Shown here: positions 17,191 through 25,424 of the stretch, one piece after another
How positions within the stretch are numbered: position 1 is the first letter of the stretch
Layout of the letters: each line of letters opens with the position of its first letter
NCBI GenBank assembly: GCA_022360715.1
Contig: JAKSCG010000150.1
Location: 1 to 64,000, forward strand
DNA length: 64,000 nt
Reading direction: 5' to 3'
From: Halanaerobiales bacterium
GTDB taxonomy: Bacteria > Bacillota > Halanaerobiia > Halanaerobiales > DTU029
Program-made: the position numbers and the translations under genes
Notes under the pieces: model-generated
Databases searched by the model: none
Told to the model about the DNA's origin: nothing
Seen by the model: only the letters and a program-made list of their open reading frames with translations

Positions 17191-18126
17191 TTATTTAGCC
17201 AACTGCAACAGTCTGGCAATATTACCGCTAAAAATCAATTCGGCGGCTTGATCCGGTATATTCATAAAACGGACTGCTTTGTTCTGTTCATGTAGGTATT
17301 CTATCGCGAAACCCCGGGGAAAATTGGAAGAATCAGTTCCAAAAATAATTCTTTCCGGACCAAAGGTTTCGTAAAATTTCTTAAAACTGGATTCGATTGT
17401 TACTTGATAAGGCATCCGGTGCATCCATTGATTGGAGCCGGAGGTATCTACATAGATATTTTCACATACCCAGCCCAGGAAAAGGAGTTCCCGGGGGTAT
17501 CCACAACCAAAGTGGGGGATTATAAAATTAATTCCGGGGAATTCCTTAGCTACTGGTTCCAGGATCTGGGGATTAATATTCTGATTATAGGCAATACCAC
17601 CCCCACCGCCCAGAATTCCAAAGTGGATTAAGACCGGGATATTATATTTTTGACAGACCTCCCAGACCGGGTAGGCCGCTTTAGCGGTAATCGGCCGATC
17701 AAGTAAAGGTGCCAGCAGTTTGTAACCCTTCAGTCCCAGTTCCGTAATCCCTTTTTCCAGCTTTTCAGCGGCATCAGCAGCAAACAGGTAGTGGTGGGCA
17801 TAACCGATAAAACGGTCCGGATAGAGACGGCAGATCTCACTCAGCCTTTCATTACTCCCGCCAGTCACCCAGACGATTTTATCAATACCATATTGGTCAA
17901 GTTCGCCTATCCAGCGGGCCGCAAGTTCTTGATCTGTTGCCTCCCCTTCTTCCGCTCCGCTAAAGTTCCAGGCCTTTCTCCACTGCTGCTGGGCCTTCGA
18001 GGATGTTTGTTTAGCAGCCAGGCGCTGATACTCCTGATATCTCTCCGCACTAATCATGTACCTTAAAAAATCCTTACCAACCGGAAAATGGGCATGGGAA
18101 TCAATAATTTTTAAACCTGCATACAT
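17191..18126 (-). CDS. Amidohydrolase-family protein (Amidohydro_2, TIM barrel)
   Basis: Metal-dependent hydrolase or decarboxylase of the Amidohydro_2 group. The N-terminal metal motif DSHAHFPVG is followed by IHFG, IIPHFGCGYP and FGTDSSNFPRG, which carry the usual His and Asp ligands in order. About 311 residues. The open frame extends back to 18249 but that part overlaps the permease gene; the real start is the ATG at 18126 (MYAGLKIIDSHAH) or the GTG at 18135 that shares a base with the permease stop. It stands between the ABC permeases and the ArgH-like lyase, so it likely acts early on the imported compound. Reaction unknown. Confidence 0.85.
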   Translation of the reverse strand: MYAGLKIIDSHAHFPVGKDFLRYMISAERYQEYQRLAAKQTSSKAQQQWRKAWNFSGAEEGEATDQELAARWIGELDQYGIDKIVWVTGGSNERLSEICRLYPDRFIGYAHHYLFAADAAEKLEKGITELGLKGYKLLAPLLDRPITAKAAYPVWEVCQKYNIPVLIHFGILGGGGGIAYNQNINPQILEPVAKEFPGINFIIPHFGCGYPRELLFLGWVCENIYVDTSGSNQWMHRMPYQVTIESSFKKFYETFGPERIIFGTDSSNFPRGFAIEYLHEQNKAVRFMNIPDQAAELIFSGNIARLLQLAK

Positions 18127-18134
18127 CTTGCTCA

Positions 18135-18944
18135 CTATCCTTTCAGTCCGGTCAAGGCAATCCCGCGGACAATTTGTTTTTGGAAAATCAAAAATACAAT
18201 TAAAACTGGTATCGTCGCTACTGAAGCACCGGTCATCACCATTTCCCATTCTGTCTGGAATTCCCCGGAGAAAAAAGCCAGACCGACCGGGAGTGTATAT
18301 AAATTATGATCACTGGTCACAATTAAAGGCCAGAGAAAGGCATTCCAATTACCGAGAAAGGTAAAAATAGCCAGGGCAGAGATCGCCGGTTTTACCAGCG
18401 GCAAGGCAATCTTCCACCAGATCTGAAATTCATTTAAACCATCGATTCTGCCGGCATCGATCAGGTCATCAGGTACGTTCTGAAAAAACTGTCGCATCAA
18501 AAATGTACCGAAACCGGTCATTATCCCAGGAAACATGATCCCCCAATAAGTATCGGACCAACCCAGTCCTTTCGACATGATATACCAGGGAATAACCAGC
18601 ATTTCTGTAGGGATCATCATTGTCGAAAGGATCACTATAAAGATCAAATTTTGAAATTTAAAGTTGAATTTACAGAGGGTATAGCCAACCAGTGAATCAA
18701 AAAAGAGGACAGAAAGGGTAACCAGTCCCCCGACCAGGAATGAATTATAAAACCAGCGGACAAAATTACTGTTTTCCAGTAAGCGTTGATAGTTATTTAA
18801 AGTCGGTTCCGACGGGATAAGGGCCAGACTGTAAACATCCCAGGGCTGTTTGAAAGAAGTTGCTACCATCCAGATAAAAGGAAAGACCATTAAAAGCCCT
18901 CCCACACCCAGAATGATATAAACCAGGGGATTTTTTTTAATCAT
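18135..18944 (-). CDS. Carbohydrate ABC transporter permease (CUT1, MalG type)
   Basis: Inner-membrane subunit of a sugar importer with six predicted helices in 269 residues. The cytoplasmic EAA loop, DAGRIDGLNEFQIWWKIALP, lies near residues 160-180 and contacts the ATPase. Overlaps the MalF-type gene by 8 bp. The pair works with the binding protein at 19916-21175. The ATPase is not encoded in this operon or elsewhere in the window. Confidence 0.93.
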   Translation of the reverse strand: MIKKNPLVYIILGVGGLLMVFPFIWMVATSFKQPWDVYSLALIPSEPTLNNYQRLLENSNFVRWFYNSFLVGGLVTLSVLFFDSLVGYTLCKFNFKFQNLIFIVILSTMMIPTEMLVIPWYIMSKGLGWSDTYWGIMFPGIMTGFGTFLMRQFFQNVPDDLIDAGRIDGLNEFQIWWKIALPLVKPAISALAIFTFLGNWNAFLWPLIVTSDHNLYTLPVGLAFFSGEFQTEWEMVMTGASVATIPVLIVFLIFQKQIVRGIALTGLKG

Positions 18945-19839
18945 TTTTATTCAACACCTTCAACTGGAATAGGGTAATCAAGAGAATAATCACAAACAGA
19001 ACTATCGTCATTGCTGAAGCATAACCCATTTCAAAGCGCTGGAAGGCACTATTATAGATATAGAGCACCAGAGGTTTAGTTGAATTTAAGGGTCCTCCGT
19101 CCCCCTGAAAACTCATGCTGTAAACCTGGGTAAATATCCTGAGATATCTGATTGTACCTGTAATCACCAAAAAAATGATCGTTGGTCTTAACAAGGGGAT
19201 GGTTAGCCGGAATAATTGCTGTCGGTTATTGGCTCCGTCAATAGCAGCTGCTTCATAGAGATAAGCAGGAATACCCTTTAATCCGGCCAGAAAAATAATA
19301 ATTTGAAACCCCATCTGCACCCAGATCGTGGGGGCCAGGATCGCTTGCAAAGCCTGGTTTGGTGATAGCAGAAACGGCTGTTCCGCAATCCCCAGTAAGC
19401 TCAAAATATTATTGAAGAAACCCAGGGGCAGGGGTTGGTACAGCCAGCGCCAGACCCAGGAGACTGCTACCAGTGAAGTCATATAAGGTATAAAGTAGAG
19501 GGTCCGATATAAGCCTAATCCCCTCCGTAATTTGTTAAGGTTATAGGCGACCAGAAAACTTAACAGCAGATTGACCGGGAGCCCGTAGATAACATATTTA
19601 AAAGTATTACCCAGGGTTTTCCAAAATAATCGATCTTGATAGAGTTTAGCATAATTCTCAAACAAGACTAGATTTTTGTCGGCTGATATGATGTCCCAGT
19701 CGGTTAAAGAGATATATAAGGCATTAAAAGCCGGATAAATCCTGATCAGCAGATAAAAGACTAATGGGACAAGCAAGAAGGCATAAGCCCAGATGGCCTG
19801 TTTCTGCTGTATCGACAGCTTATTAAAGCGATTCCGCAA
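18937..19839 (-). CDS. Carbohydrate ABC transporter permease (CUT1, MalF/UgpA type)
   Basis: Partner permease, 300 residues, with six membrane helices and the EAA loop EAAAIDGANNRQQLFRLTIP near 198-217. Translation begins at TTG with AAGGAGG 8 nt upstream. Separated from the upstream binding-protein gene by 76 bp containing a strong hairpin. Confidence 0.93.
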   Translation of the reverse strand: MRNRFNKLSIQQKQAIWAYAFLLVPLVFYLLIRIYPAFNALYISLTDWDIISADKNLVLFENYAKLYQDRLFWKTLGNTFKYVIYGLPVNLLLSFLVAYNLNKLRRGLGLYRTLYFIPYMTSLVAVSWVWRWLYQPLPLGFFNNILSLLGIAEQPFLLSPNQALQAILAPTIWVQMGFQIIIFLAGLKGIPAYLYEAAAIDGANNRQQLFRLTIPLLRPTIIFLVITGTIRYLRIFTQVYSMSFQGDGGPLNSTKPLVLYIYNSAFQRFEMGYASAMTIVLFVIILLITLFQLKVLNKND

Positions 19840-19870
19840 GGTAAGCCCCTCCTTTTCAGCAAGTAATATT

Positions 19871-19901
19871 AAGAAGGGGGGAAGACCCTCCCCCCTCTTT
19901 T
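19871..19901 (-). other. Hairpin after the first CUT1 binding-protein gene
   Basis: AAGAAGGGGGG (19871-19881) pairs with CCCCCCTCTTTT (19890-19901) with one bulge. On the transcribed strand it follows the binding-protein stop by 15 nt and precedes the permeases. A weak T-run follows, so it may act as a partial terminator as well as protecting the upstream mRNA. Confidence 0.65.
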
Positions 19902-19915
19902 AAATTGGCCGGATT

Positions 19916-21175
19916 TTATTTATCCTGATAGTACTTGTCAAGAACCTTTTGTTCAGTTTCAGCTGCTTGATCCACCGCATCTTTTACGCTTATCTCCTTT
20001 AGACGCACCAAATCATAGGCATCGATCCAGACCTGGCGCTGGGCCTTTTCATCAACAAAATATGTGGCGTGGGCATATTCAAGGCCTTTGATAAAAGGAC
20101 CGTACTGGGGATGATTGGCATTTTTCTCTTGCAGGGCGACAGCCGGCTTAGCTGGCAGCTCTCCTACTTTTTGCAGCCAAAGTTCCATTGCTTTGTCGGA
20201 AGTTAAAAATTGCAGGAATTTAATTGATGCTGCTAATTCTTTCCCCTTGGTATGACTGGTAATCCCGTTCGCCCAGAAAGAAGCAAAATTGGATTTAATG
20301 CCTTGATGGGACGGTAGCTCAGCGATCCCATAATTAAGATTCTTTAATTTGTTAAGGGTGCCAATCCGGAAGGAACCATCAATATACATCCCAACACGTC
20401 CTGATTTAAAGGCAGTAACATCATCGGTCATAAAACCAACCTTACCGACTTTATGTTTGATTGTCAGGTCAGTAAAAAATTCAAAAGCAGAATAGCCCCC
20501 CTGGTCGTTATAAGTAACTGAACGATTATCTTCGGCATATGGGACTCCACCAAACTGTCTGACCAAGACCTCTCTGATCCAGTGATGCATCTGCCCTCTT
20601 ACTTCCACCGTCATCCCGGGTTTAGTAACATTACCGGCTCGGTCGGTTTCCGTAAGTAACTGAACATATTCCAGCATCTGCTCAAGGGTTTTGGGCGGAG
20701 CTTCCGGATCTAAACCCACCTCCTGGAAGCGGTCTTTATTCCAGATTAAAGCTAAAGACCTGACAGCGGTCGGCAGGGCATAATAACTGTCGTCAATTTT
20801 AGCCGCCTGGACCAAGGGAAAGAACTCTTGCTCAATTGTAACCGGATCAAAATACTCTTTAGATAGGGGCTGTAAGTAACCGGCATCAATATAAGTCGGT
20901 AACCAGCCGTAATATAAGTTAATTACATTTGGACCTACCCCGGCCGGTATTGAAGACGCAACCTTGGTATTGTAGTTTTCATAGGGGAATGTAACGTGAT
21001 TTACTGTGATATCCGGGTTTTCTTGCTCAAATTCCTTAATTAACTCATTGATCGTATCTTTCTTGGTCTGATAGAAATACTGCCAGTATGTTATTTCAAC
21101 CTTCTCCGCCTTTGCCAGACCAACAACTCCCAAGACAAAAAGACCAACCAGTAATAATGATAAAACCTTTTTCAT
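19916..21175 (-). CDS. Extracellular sugar-binding protein of CUT1 ABC transporter
   Basis: Solute receptor of the ABC importer, 419 residues, with a signal peptide at 1-23 ending in AKA. It has the family-1 extracellular solute-binding fold: ITYWQYFYQTKKDTINELIKEFE at the start, YALPTAVRSLALIWNKDRF (the typical Y-x-x-P...YNK-type segment), and AFKSGRVGMYIDGSF. No lipobox cysteine is seen, so it is probably free in a periplasm-like space or held by the uncleaved signal. First gene of a seven-gene operon ending with the ROK regulator, behind a good promoter. Sugar specificity unknown. Confidence 0.93.
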   Translation of the reverse strand: MKKVLSLLLVGLFVLGVVGLAKAEKVEITYWQYFYQTKKDTINELIKEFEQENPDITVNHVTFPYENYNTKVASSIPAGVGPNVINLYYGWLPTYIDAGYLQPLSKEYFDPVTIEQEFFPLVQAAKIDDSYYALPTAVRSLALIWNKDRFQEVGLDPEAPPKTLEQMLEYVQLLTETDRAGNVTKPGMTVEVRGQMHHWIREVLVRQFGGVPYAEDNRSVTYNDQGGYSAFEFFTDLTIKHKVGKVGFMTDDVTAFKSGRVGMYIDGSFRIGTLNKLKNLNYGIAELPSHQGIKSNFASFWANGITSHTKGKELAASIKFLQFLTSDKAMELWLQKVGELPAKPAVALQEKNANHPQYGPFIKGLEYAHATYFVDEKAQRQVWIDAYDLVRLKEISVKDAVDQAAETEQKVLDKYYQDK

Positions 21176-21206
21176 TTTCTCCTCCCCTTTTATATAAGGT
21201 AAACCT

Positions 21207-21236
21207 ATTATAACAATCCAGCGCCAGTTTTGTCAA
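21207..21236 (-). promoter_or_regulatory. Promoter of the CUT1/lyase/kinase operon
   Basis: Minus strand: TTGACA (21236-21231), 18 bp, TATAAT (21212-21207). GTAAAC lies upstream of the -35 and GTTTAC just downstream of the -10 (AGGTTTACCT), which could be operator half-sites for a regulator such as the operon's own ROK protein. Confidence 0.75.
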
Positions 21237-21312
21237 GATTTTTATAAAGTGTTTACTAAATTTTAAATAATATTTTTTACCAATAAAGAAATAAAATAAA
21301 AGGAGATAATCT

Positions 21313-21336
21313 AAACCAGGCTTTATCGCCTGGTTT
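21313..21336 (-). terminator. Terminator hairpin after the coiled-coil gene
   Basis: AAACCAGGC (21313-21321) and GCCTGGTTT (21328-21336) form a perfect 9-bp stem with a 6-nt loop, one base after the stop of the small gene. The T-tract on the minus strand is imperfect. Confidence 0.65.
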
Positions 21337-21337
21337 C

Positions 21338-21598
21338 TTATTTAACAACATCTATTGGTTTTCCGGTCAACGTCCCTTTAACAATATGCTTATGTTTTTT
21401 GTGTTCATCAGACAGCTCTAGGCTGGCCCTTTTCAAATACCCAACATCTTTTTTTATTTCTTTAATATCTTCCTTTATTTCGTAAATATCATTTTTTAGT
21501 GGTTTAAACTCCTGCTTAATATCATCCCTGATAATATTAAATTTAGTGTCCATATCAGCTAACATATTTTGCATAATTTCTATGGTCTCTTTGTCCAT
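21338..21598 (-). CDS. Small coiled-coil protein of unknown function
   Basis: About 86 residues, highly charged and almost wholly predicted coiled coil: KQEFKPLKNDIYEIKEDIKE shows a repeating I/L-x-x-I-x-x-D/E pattern, ending in a basic tail with KHKHIVKG. No enzyme motif, signal or membrane segment. The ATG at 21598 follows AGGTGG by 8 nt; a TTG seven codons upstream is less likely. Similar small coiled-coil proteins are common near toxin-antitoxin genes and mobile DNA in Bacillota, but I cannot name a family. Confidence 0.75.
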   Translation of the reverse strand: MDKETIEIMQNMLADMDTKFNIIRDDIKQEFKPLKNDIYEIKEDIKEIKKDVGYLKRASLELSDEHKKHKHIVKGTLTGKPIDVVK

Positions 21599-21726
21599 AA
21601 AAAAACCACCTTTCAATATTACTATTCTATACTTAAACTAAAAATCCTTTTATTTATAAAGTTGCCTTCACTAGCATTGCATAAAAAAACATTTAACAGT
21701 CAAGCATAATATTCCATAAATATTAA

Positions 21727-22146
21727 TCACAAATATTTCTTGGCAATTATTTCAATAAAATACTCTATATCACTTAGGTCATTTTTGATAATATGAAAAA
21801 TCTCTTCCTCATTAATATCTTGATAAAGATGAACAACCATATTACGGAATTTAGCCATGGCTTCATAGCGGGAAAGCTTTTCAACAGGAATTATCCCATT
21901 CTGACTTAAAATCCGGAAAGTATCGGCATTACTATCCGGTATCGGCAACTTTTTCCGGGAAATAATATGATTACCGATATCAATTAAGGCCTCAATAATA
22001 ACCTGTAAATTGTATTTGGCCGCATCATGGTTACGATAATCCCTTAAAAAATCCTGCTGAGCTAATCCACGTAGTTTATATAGTTTTTCTAAATTCTGTT
22101 TAATATAATAAATCCTGCTTTCAACCTTCCCGCGATCAATTACCAT
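21727..22146 (-). CDS. HepT-like ribonuclease toxin (DUF86)
   Basis: Toxin partner of a MntA/HepT type VII toxin-antitoxin pair. 139 residues, all helical, with the family's RNase motif R-x4-H-x-Y visible as RNMVVHLY near residues 107-114, and the helix FLRDYRNHDAAKYNLQVIIEA typical of HepT. Its ATG overlaps the TAA of the nucleotidyltransferase gene, so the pair is cotranslated. In known systems the toxin is silenced when the partner adds AMP groups to the tyrosine next to the motif; Y114 is present here. Confidence 0.88.
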   Translation of the reverse strand: MVIDRGKVESRIYYIKQNLEKLYKLRGLAQQDFLRDYRNHDAAKYNLQVIIEALIDIGNHIISRKKLPIPDSNADTFRILSQNGIIPVEKLSRYEAMAKFRNMVVHLYQDINEEEIFHIIKNDLSDIEYFIEIIAKKYL

Positions 22147-22577
22147 TAAGATATTCCCCCCCTGAGCTCTTCTCGGAAATCGTCCCTGAACTTTTTGTAA
22201 ACTAAACCGTAATCAAAATAAAACTTGAGGGTATTTTCGATAAAATCAGCTGTGGTTAGAGAGTCCCTCTCAAATATCTTTTCTCCGGTTGAGATTACCC
22301 GATGTTGCAGAATTACACTGGTTTTATTTAAGTTAAGCAAATCAATCTGGCCTTGCTTTAAAATAAATTCGATTTCGGCGGCAATGCCCAGCTCTTCCAG
22401 CATTGAAACTGTATCAGCAAACAATATGGCGATGTCGATATCACTTAATTCTGTCTGATCCTCTGTCCCGTAAGAACCAAAAAGATAGACTGTTAATATA
22501 TTCTTTTCTTTCCGGAAAAAGCCTTCTAACTTTTTAATTAGCTTATTTATCTTGTCCTTCTTTCTCTTTCGTTCCAT
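22146..22577 (-). CDS. MntA-type minimal nucleotidyltransferase antitoxin
   Basis: Minimal nucleotidyltransferase that neutralises HepT by AMPylation. 143 residues with the defining GS-x10-D-x-D motif: GSYG...SDID near residues 34-48, followed by the helical part. The gene precedes the toxin and overlaps it by one base, the standard antitoxin-first order. The GGGGG ribosome-binding site is 6 nt before the ATG. Confidence 0.88.
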   Translation of the reverse strand: MERKRKKDKINKLIKKLEGFFRKEKNILTVYLFGSYGTEDQTELSDIDIAILFADTVSMLEELGIAAEIEFILKQGQIDLLNLNKTSVILQHRVISTGEKIFERDSLTTADFIENTLKFYFDYGLVYKKFRDDFREELRGGIS

Positions 22578-22643
22578 CTTAAACCCCCTACTCTGATCAT
22601 ATTATACCAGAACTTTCATTAATAGTAAAAATTTTTGAGGAAT

Positions 22644-23105
22644 TTAAGGTTTTAAAATATGATATTCTGCCTTTTCTTCATGGACCTGAAAAGGACTAAG
22701 CAAAAATCCTAAGGTATTAAAATCCCGATCAAACCCAAAGACGTTTACGATCTTCCGGGTTCGGCATACTACAAAGGAAGTACAGTCGGTAAAAGACAGT
22801 TTTTGATCCTGATATCTCCGGAAAATCTCCCAGGCTTGCTCAGCCATCTCCGCTGTAATCCATTCTACTGTTAGAATTTTAATCTTTTCTGCTTCTTTCC
22901 ATTGATTCATTACGTTAACTGCCGCGTGGTGGTTAACATTATAGCGCAACCAGGTCAATGTTTCATCAATTATATAATCTGAAGTTACCATTATTGTATT
23001 GCTCTTTCTTAAATCTACTAAGTAACTGGTTGCTTGCTGATAGTTTTGGTCATGGGGATTAATACAGGCAATCCAGGCACCGGTATCAACAAAAACCTCA
23101 GTCAT
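22644..23105 (-). CDS. PIN-domain ribonuclease toxin (VapC-like)
   Basis: Predicted toxin nuclease. The PIN acidic residues are visible: D in FVDTGAWIA near residue 7, E in YIIDETLTWLR near 45, and D in LSFTDCTSFVV near 101. About 153 residues. Start at ATG 23105 (GGAGG 8 nt upstream), overlapping the antitoxin gene. It belongs with the ribbon-helix-helix gene directly upstream as one operon. Confidence 0.88.
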   Translation of the reverse strand: MTEVFVDTGAWIACINPHDQNYQQATSYLVDLRKSNTIMVTSDYIIDETLTWLRYNVNHHAAVNVMNQWKEAEKIKILTVEWITAEMAEQAWEIFRRYQDQKLSFTDCTSFVVCRTRKIVNVFGFDRDFNTLGFLLSPFQVHEEKAEYHILKP

Positions 23106-23352
23106 CAATTAGTCCTCCATATAAATAGTAATCATGGTTTTCAGAGCCGTCAGTCAGTTGAGCATCACTTTCATTAGCTATTCCGATCAAAGCCAGCAGG
23201 GGATCGACCACTTTTCCCTTGACCTGTTCTTCCTGAATATATTTTAATATTGCCTCTCTGATTATTTCAGACTGGGTGAGATCCTTTTCTCGGGCAAGTT
23301 TTTTGATCGTTTCAATCATAGTCTCTTCCAGGTAGATCTGTTTTCTGATCAA
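23098..23352 (-). CDS. Ribbon-helix-helix antitoxin (CopG/VapB-like)
   Basis: Small DNA-binding antitoxin for the PIN toxin. The N-terminal KQIYLEETMIETIKKLAREK, then LTQSEIIREAILKYIQ, is a classic ribbon-helix-helix. The acidic C-terminal part likely wraps the toxin. Start: TTG at 23352 is 8 nt after GGCGG; an in-frame GTG at 23361 lies within that site. It probably represses its own promoter through the palindrome at 23377-23400. Confidence 0.85.
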   Translation of the reverse strand: MIRKQIYLEETMIETIKKLAREKDLTQSEIIREAILKYIQEEQVKGKVVDPLLALIGIANESDAQLTDGSENHDYYLYGGLIDD

Positions 23353-23376
23353 TAAAAACACCGCCTATACACCTGA

Positions 23377-23400
23377 TGTATAATATAATATCATTATACA
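23377..23400 (-). promoter_or_regulatory. Operator-promoter palindrome of the VapBC-like pair
   Basis: TGTATAAT (23377-23384) and ATTATACA (23393-23400) form a perfect 8-bp inverted repeat, 25 bp upstream of the antitoxin start, and supply a TATAAT -10 element on either strand. This is the expected position for autoregulation by a ribbon-helix-helix antitoxin. Confidence 0.65.
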
Positions 23401-23626
23401 CCATTTAAGTTAATATTTCAATACCTCTTGAGCCTTCCATTTTAAAAGGCTGCTGCAAGATCTGTAAGTACAATTTTATGAGATGACTGTGTTTCTTTCT
23501 CAACTCAATCATGTTGCACCTCAATATCCGCTTTAAATTTCAAAAGCGTGTTATTTAATGCAATACGATCATGTTGTAATTTGGGTTGCAAGTTTTATGC
23601 TTGTACCTGACAGGGTAATGTGATCA
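23401..23626. other. Non-coding gap between toxin-antitoxin genes and second CUT1 operon
   Basis: No supportable gene. A weak inverted repeat AGGGTA/TACCCT straddles the stop of the downstream permease gene. A short minus-strand open stretch around 23510-23595 looks faintly protein-like but has no start and no recognised homologue. Confidence 0.35.
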
Positions 23627-24475
23627 CTACCCTTTGACTGCTCCCTGGGTTAAACCCTTAATGATTTGTTGCTGTAAGATCAGATATACAATTAACACCG
23701 GGATAACCGTCACCACTACTGCCGTGGCCTGTAACCCTAAATCTGTCCCGTATTGGGTGCTGACCTGACTGAGTAAAACGGTAACCGGCTGAACCCTTTG
23801 CTGTGGTACATAGATCAGGGCGGAAAAAAGGTCATTATAGGACCAGAGGAAAGTAAAGATCCCGACCGTGGCAAAGACCGGTCGTGACATCGGCACAAAA
23901 ACCAACCTAAAAATTTGCCACCTGTTGGCACCGTCCAGCAAAGCCGCTTCTTCAATTTCTTTGGACAATGAAGACATATAAGCGGTTAAAAGCATTGTGG
24001 CAAAGACAAGATTACCGGCAGTATGGGGCAGAATTAAGGCCAAATATGTATTGACCAGATCTAAGCTAATTAATAACTCATAGACCGGAACAACCGTAAC
24101 AAAGGCCGGAATCATTAAACCGATCACCAGGAGCGTATCAATCACTGCTTTTCCCTTAAATTCAAAGCGGGCTAAAACATAGGCAGCCATTCCCCCCAGC
24201 AGTAGAACAAGGACGACCGTAGTTCCGGACATGATAATGCTATTTTTGTAACTATTCAACACATTGATCCGAGTGCGAGCTTCCCTATAATTGACCAGAT
24301 TAAAAGAATCGGGAAAGGCAAAGGGTTGATTAACAATATCGGCGGTAGTTCGAAAAGAATTATTAGTGATCCAGAGCAGAGGGAGAATCGTGGTCGAGGC
24401 CCATGCGATTAAAACCAGATAGATAATAAATTTACTTAAACTGATCCTTTCAAAATAATCCTGAATTCGATTCAT
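23627..24475 (-). CDS. Carbohydrate ABC transporter permease (CUT1, MalG type)
   Basis: 282 residues, six predicted helices, EAA loop EEAALLDGANRWQIFRLVFVP near residues 178-198. Last gene of the operon binding protein-MalF-MalG, which is preceded by the sigma-54-type promoter at 26723-26738. GGAGTGG precedes the ATG. No ATPase gene accompanies it. Confidence 0.93.
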   Translation of the reverse strand: MNRIQDYFERISLSKFIIYLVLIAWASTTILPLLWITNNSFRTTADIVNQPFAFPDSFNLVNYREARTRINVLNSYKNSIIMSGTTVVLVLLLGGMAAYVLARFEFKGKAVIDTLLVIGLMIPAFVTVVPVYELLISLDLVNTYLALILPHTAGNLVFATMLLTAYMSSLSKEIEEAALLDGANRWQIFRLVFVPMSRPVFATVGIFTFLWSYNDLFSALIYVPQQRVQPVTVLLSQVSTQYGTDLGLQATAVVVTVIPVLIVYLILQQQIIKGLTQGAVKG

Positions 24476-24490
24476 TTAACACCACTCCCC

Positions 24491-25378
24491 TTAGTTAATC
24501 ATTACAGACCTTTTCCCTAATATTTTTCTGGTTACAGCAGTTATCACTATCCCCAAGATGATAATAAAGACGGCGATGGTCGAACCATAACCAAATAACC
24601 GACGTTGAAAGACAGTACTATACATATAAGTCCCCAGTACCTGTGATGAATCAAAGGGGCCCCCCCGGGTGATCAACCAGACAAAGTCAAATACCCGCAA
24701 AACTCCGGTAATAACCAGGACCAGAACGACTTTAATATCTTCAAAGATTAACGGCAAAGTAATTTTGATTATCCGCTGGAAGTTAGTAGCCCCTTCCAAA
24801 TCAGCCACCTCGTAAAGGTTATCGGGGATTTTAGTTAAAGCGGTAAGAATGATCACAAAATAAAACCCGACATATTGCCAGATGGTTGGAATCATCACCA
24901 TTAATAAGGCCTTACCGGCATCTAACCATAAAACCGGTTGATACCCGAAGTATTCCAGTAATGAATTTAATAAGCCGGAATCATAGTTATAAATTAGTCT
25001 AAATAATAAAGCAAGTGAAGCGGCCGACATGACAATCGGGAAAAAGAATACCGTTCGGAAAAACTTTTTTCCGAATCTGATCATATCGACCAGGAGGGCC
25101 AACACAATCCCTAAACCAACCTGAAAAACAATAGCAGCCCCCATCAAAATAAAGGTATTTTTGGTTGCAATTAAAACTACCGGATCGCTAAGTAATTTAT
25201 AATAATTATTAAGACCGACATAGCGCGGATTAATATTGTGAACGGCAATAAAAAGCGTTTTATAGAGGCTGCGCAAAATCGGGTAAAAAAGGAAGATCGC
25301 GATCATCAGCAATGCCGGCAGTAAAAAAAAGAAAATCACCTTTTTATCCTGTTCTGTCTTGATCTTAGTCACCCCCAA
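24491..25378 (-). CDS. Carbohydrate ABC transporter permease (CUT1, MalF type)
   Basis: Up to 295 residues with six helices and an EAA loop (YEVADLEGATNFQRIIKITL, near 193-212). The start is unclear. The open frame allows TTG at 25378, which lacks a ribosome-binding site, or GTG at 25372, which lies inside one. The strong site GGGGGTGA is followed after exactly 5 nt by ATC at 25363, so a rare AUC start is possible. The hairpin at 25383-25414 separates it from the binding-protein gene. Confidence 0.92.
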   Translation of the reverse strand: MGVTKIKTEQDKKVIFFFLLPALLMIAIFLFYPILRSLYKTLFIAVHNINPRYVGLNNYYKLLSDPVVLIATKNTFILMGAAIVFQVGLGIVLALLVDMIRFGKKFFRTVFFFPIVMSAASLALLFRLIYNYDSGLLNSLLEYFGYQPVLWLDAGKALLMVMIPTIWQYVGFYFVIILTALTKIPDNLYEVADLEGATNFQRIIKITLPLIFEDIKVVLVLVITGVLRVFDFVWLITRGGPFDSSQVLGTYMYSTVFQRRLFGYGSTIAVFIIILGIVITAVTRKILGKRSVMIN

Positions 25379-25382
25379 GTAA

Positions 25383-25414
25383 AATCAGGGGACAGTCGAA
25401 CCGTCCCCCTGATT
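25383..25414 (-). other. Hairpin after the second CUT1 binding-protein gene
   Basis: AATCAGGGGAC (25383-25393) pairs with GTCCCCCTGATT (25403-25414), an 11-bp stem with a 1-nt bulge, directly after the binding-protein stop and just before the permease ribosome-binding site. Confidence 0.7.
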
Positions 25415-25424
25415 AATCTCTCCT

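Noticed and set aside
17191-18249. Long form of the amidohydrolase beginning at 18249
   Set aside because: The extra 41 residues overlap the upstream permease gene out of frame and do not look like protein of this family.
23510-23600. Protein-like minus-strand stretch (LQPKLQHDRIALNNTLLKFK)
   Set aside because: Only about 29 codons, preceded by a stop, no start and no identifiable family; not enough to call a relic.
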